Source of the DNA: Candidatus Giovannonibacteria bacterium RIFCSPLOWO2_01_FULL_46_13
GTDB lineage: Bacteria; Patescibacteriota; Minisyncoccia; JACPKW01; UBA11713
Assembly (NCBI GenBank): GCA_001778785.1
Contig: MFIE01000023.1
Span: 37,631 to 52,791, forward strand
Reading direction: 5' to 3'
DNA: 15,161 bases
Within the stretch, counting starts at the first letter, position 1. Each line of letters starts with the position of its first letter. The notes below the pieces were generated by a model that was not told the DNA's origin, searched no databases, and saw only the letters and a list, made by a program, of their open reading frames with translations. Position numbers and translations under genes: made by a program. Below are positions 13,284 to 15,161 of the stretch, piece after piece.

Positions 13284-13345
13284 TTCTGGCGAGATACCAA
13301 TATTCTTTTTTGTATGGTTTATTTTTGTCATAGGCATAACTAGCA

Positions 13346-13837
13346 TTACATCCCAATAGCGGATATCTTATCGACAGTTTCCTGTGCCGATAAAGACGTA
13401 TTATCGATTTTCTCATCAAATACTGTCAGTTTTTCTTCCCATTCATAGATCATTTTAAACTCCTCATCTGTAATTGTAGATGGTCTTTCCTTGAAACGTT
13501 TTTGTGCTTCCGCAAAAACGGGCATGAGCAAAATGATTCTTACTTCTCCAAGATTTTTCTTATACAGACTTGCTGTTTCGTCTGTGAGTACATCCAAGAT
13601 AACAACGTCAATGTTTTGTTGGGAATAATTCTTTGCCAAAAGACAAGTATTTTCTACACCCAATAGTTGTTGAGCCCTGCCTTCTTCGCCATCCCAAGGA
13701 GCCTTGTGTGGTTGAACATACATCTGTCTTATCGTATCCACATCAATAACCGCGCACTTTTCTTTTTTCTGTGCGAGGATTTTTGAAATCGTATTTTTCC
13801 CAGAAGCAGCTGGGCCGGTTAATATAGTTAAGCTCAT
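13346..13837 (-). CDS. P-loop kinase-like protein between two direct repeats
   Basis: From the preferred ATG at 13837 the protein has 163 residues; an in-frame GTG at 13867 would add ten (MNPEGIRTIT). It opens with SLTILTGPAASGKNTISKIL, in which GPAASGKNT is a Walker A motif, then VIDVDTIRQMY and VVILDVL (a Walker B-like strand), an IILLMPVFAEAQKRF segment, and a helical end. This fits small AAA_33/nucleoside-kinase-like proteins such as gluconate or adenylylsulfate kinase relatives, but no substrate motif is clear. The region is AT-richer than the core genes. A TAAAAT box preceded by TGA lies 30-odd bases upstream and AAGGG 15 nt before the ATG. The gene lies between the two repeat copies. 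Confidence 0.72.
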   Translation of the reverse strand: MSLTILTGPAASGKNTISKILAQKKEKCAVIDVDTIRQMYVQPHKAPWDGEEGRAQQLLGVENTCLLAKNYSQQNIDVVILDVLTDETASLYKKNLGEVRIILLMPVFAEAQKRFKERPSTITDEEFKMIYEWEEKLTVFDEKIDNTSLSAQETVDKISAIGM

Positions 13838-13939
13838 AGTTATAGTTCGAATCCCTTCAGGGTTCACTCATTTTATCACTTTTCAGTTTTGAAATGTAGC
13901 GCAAAATAAGGGTTATTTACTGCTCATTTTTCAAAACTA

Positions 13940-14034
13940 CTGGCGGGGACGATTGCCGGAACTTTGAACCGATAGGACGGCTTAGTTACAACAATATTGA
14001 TAAAATTATGCGAAAGTTAAGGCAAATGTACCAA
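13940..14034. repeat. Direct repeat, copy 2 (~95 bp)
   Basis: Second copy of the element at 13066-13159, same orientation; its identical core is 13948-13981. One indel lies near the left edge (CTGGCGGGGAC against CTGCGGAGAC). The sequence from 13868 to 14048 outside it holds no gene. The copies enclose about 780 bp carrying the kinase. Confidence 0.85.
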
Positions 14035-14048
14035 TTTCGCGCCATGAT

Positions 14049-14543
14049 CTAAGATTGCGGGTCTCTGTAAGCATAAGATAATTTATTATATTCCTGCGTC
14101 GGGTAGGAATAAATACCTTTATCATGCCAAAGTAAAAATTCGGCAATGCCTACATCGAGTGCAAATCTGCTACATACCGTACAATACGGTTCTCCGGATT
14201 TTTTAGTATTCCCGTCCTTATCGACCCTCGTGAAGTACAGTTGGGAGTCTTTTAGTTTTTCTGGATTTCGTTTTATGGCGTCAAGAATAGCTCTCCATTC
14301 TGCATGCATACAACATGTATGATCATATTTTGGTTTTCCTGAAAAATCGTATTCATCTAAGCATGTACGATTTTTCTCATCATCAACTGGAGGAGCATTG
14401 TACCCTCGACCAATGACTTCTCCGTCTTTTACAATAACGCTCCCACACTTTGCTTTGAGGCAAAGAGCTTCACCGGCAACTTTTGCAGCTTCTCCCATCC
14501 ATTTAATCGCTTTTTGTTCCTCTATATTTTGTAAATATTTCAT
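14049..14543 (-). CDS. Cytidine/deoxycytidylate deaminase family protein
   Basis: A 164-residue zinc deaminase. CMHAEWRAI supplies the zinc ligand His80 and catalytic Glu82; PYCTVCSR supplies Cys121 and Cys124. CGSVIVKDGEVIGRGYNAPP (33-52) is the substrate-side strand and loop of the dCMP/ComE-type deaminases, and the further cysteines (Cys61, Cys77, Cys78) resemble the extra zinc site of some dCMP deaminases. The likely reaction is dCMP to dUMP, feeding dTMP synthesis, though related enzymes act on other bases. The ATG at 14543 has AAGGG ten bases upstream and TATAAG about 30 nt upstream, so it seems to have a short leader. Together with the adjacent kinase it suggests nucleotide salvage. 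Confidence 0.88.
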   Translation of the reverse strand: MKYLQNIEEQKAIKWMGEAAKVAGEALCLKAKCGSVIVKDGEVIGRGYNAPPVDDEKNRTCLDEYDFSGKPKYDHTCCMHAEWRAILDAIKRNPEKLKDSQLYFTRVDKDGNTKKSGEPYCTVCSRFALDVGIAEFLLWHDKGIYSYPTQEYNKLSYAYRDPQS

Positions 14544-14549
14544 ATTAGT

Positions 14550-14559
14550 GAATCCCTTC
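14550..14559 (-). promoter_or_regulatory. Leader motif with AAGGG before the deaminase
   Basis: GAAGGGATTC on the minus strand lies just before the deaminase start. The identical ten bases occur at 13849-13858 before the kinase start. AAGGG could pair with 16S rRNA. A TATAAG box lies about 10 nt further upstream. Confidence 0.4.
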
Positions 14560-14598
14560 GTTCCTCGTCTTATAAAACGTTGAGAACAAAGATTAAAA

Positions 14599-14787
14599 CT
14601 ACTTGGCGGAGTATTCTAAAAATAGCTCGAACGGAATTCTGCCCTCGCCGCGCACACTGACAATTTTAAGTTTTTCTTTGGCGGAATACAAATTCGAGCG
14701 TGCGGAGCACGCACAAAATAGTTCTTTCAAATCAAAAAAGAAAAGGCGCGACTCCGCGAGGAGAAGCGCTTGTTGCTCCAACACCAT
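14599..14787 (-). CDS. Possible 62-residue small protein, unknown
   Basis: The frame runs from the ATG at 14787, 10 nt after the stop of the MOSC gene on the same strand, to a TAG at 14599. The second half (SAKEKLKIVSVRGEGRIPFE) looks like a folded protein end, whereas the first half is less convincing and contains a DNA hairpin (GCGTGC/GCACGC near 14698-14713). No family is recognised and no Shine-Dalgarno site is seen. It could be a real small protein co-transcribed with the MOSC gene, or the C-terminal remnant of a larger gene. Confidence 0.35.
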   Translation of the reverse strand: MVLEQQALLLAESRLFFFDLKELFCACSARSNLYSAKEKLKIVSVRGEGRIPFELFLEYSAK

Positions 14788-14797
14788 GAACGAGGAG

Positions 14798-15161
14798 CTA
14801 GTAGCCCTTTGGCGGAGGAATCACTTCGTCGCCAATGTTGATTACGCCACCCTCGGTGACCTCGGCAAGAAGACCGCCGCGGTCAAAGAATGTCTGCTGG
14901 AAGCTCTTTGCCTTGCCGGAGAGCTTGCTCGGTCGCTGGCACGGGTCGCAGTATTTCACACCACGGAAGCGGGCGGTACCAATTTGAAACTCTCGGCCGA
15001 TGAGCCACATGAGTTCGACCCCTTCGACAAAAAGGTTGCGGCGACTGTCTTTGAACTCGAAGCCGCTTCCTTCAAAGAAGATTGCGTTCATGAGGGTAAC
15101 TTGGCGACTGCCTTGCTTGCCCTTGTTGAAACTCCCTTCGCCGGTCGAGTAGCGATCGCCC
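14798..15161 (-). CDS. MOSC domain protein, C-terminal part (runs off the window)
   Basis: The last 120 residues are visible; the frame stays open through the right edge, so the start is outside and the internal ATG at 15091 is not the true start. A GDRYSTGEGSFNKGKQG stretch followed by VTLMNAIFFE, then NLFVEGVELM, FRGVKYCDPC and GGLLAEVTEGGVINIGDEV match the MOSC beta-barrel, in which a conserved cysteine is thought to bind sulfur from a molybdenum-cofactor sulfurase-type reaction. Here the Cys pair is in YCDPCQRPSK. Stand-alone MOSC proteins may carry sulfur or handle reactive N-hydroxylated compounds; which applies here cannot be told. The small ORF follows after 10 nt. Confidence 0.85.
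   Translation of the reverse strand, partial: GDRYSTGEGSFNKGKQGSRQVTLMNAIFFEGSGFEFKDSRRNLFVEGVELMWLIGREFQIGTARFRGVKYCDPCQRPSKLSGKAKSFQQTFFDRGGLLAEVTEGGVINIGDEVIPPPKGY

Noticed and set aside
13066..14034. Template/variable repeat pair of a diversity-generating retroelement
   Set aside because: The differences between copies are C/T and A/G in both directions, not confined to adenines of one copy, and no reverse transcriptase gene is present.
13066..14034. Integron attC sites
   Set aside because: A GTTGGGC-like core can be read in copy 1 but is lost in copy 2, the repeats do not fold into the required long hairpin by eye, and no integrase is visible.
13066..14034. CRISPR repeats
   Set aside because: Only two copies, about 870 bp apart, with a gene between.

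Overview
The window looks like a chromosomal segment of a bacterium of the Candidate Phyla Radiation (Patescibacteria, probably Parcubacteria-like). The grounds are indirect: short, tightly packed genes; an archaeal-type UMP kinase beside bacterial dnaG and rpoD; a DUF378 protein; many -10 boxes placed directly before start codons, implying leaderless transcripts; and a palindromic peptide-coding insert inside dnaG of a kind I associate with these genomes. No rRNA, tRNA, CRISPR array, transposase or phage structural gene was recognised.

Left part (1-3330): the C-terminal end of a stomatin/SPFH protein converges on and overlaps a small P-loop kinase. Then come a secreted lysozyme-like transglycosylase, a divergent DUF378 membrane protein, a DEDDy 3'-5' exonuclease followed at once by msrB, and, facing them across a shared terminator, a small beta-carbonic-anhydrase-like protein. 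That last gene differs from its neighbours in having a full promoter and a strong Shine-Dalgarno site.

Core part (3411-12415): a minus-strand run holds a RecB-like PD-(D/E)XK nuclease, a VOC protein, DNA primase (dnaG) and the primary sigma factor (rpoD), the last two overlapping. A lone plus-strand four-helix membrane protein separates this from a second minus-strand operon: UMP kinase (pyrH), an MsbA-like ABC exporter, a MacB/FtsX-type permease and its LolD-type ATPase, with junctions of 5 nt, a 4-nt overlap and 4 nt.

Right part (12443-15161) is accessory and more AT-rich to the eye. It has two tiny two-helix membrane proteins, a frameshifted remnant of an XRE-type regulator, a P-loop kinase flanked by two direct copies of a ~94-bp repeat, a dCMP/CMP-deaminase-family protein, a small unknown ORF and the C-terminal part of a MOSC-domain protein running off the end. 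One repeat copy starts exactly where the regulator remnant breaks off, so this is probably where genes have been exchanged.

No clearly new multi-gene system was proven. The strongest leads are the leaderless-promoter pattern, the repeat-flanked kinase segment with its broken regulator, the palindromic insert in dnaG, the extended -10 promoter built into a perfect palindrome, and the carbonic-anhydrase-like protein.
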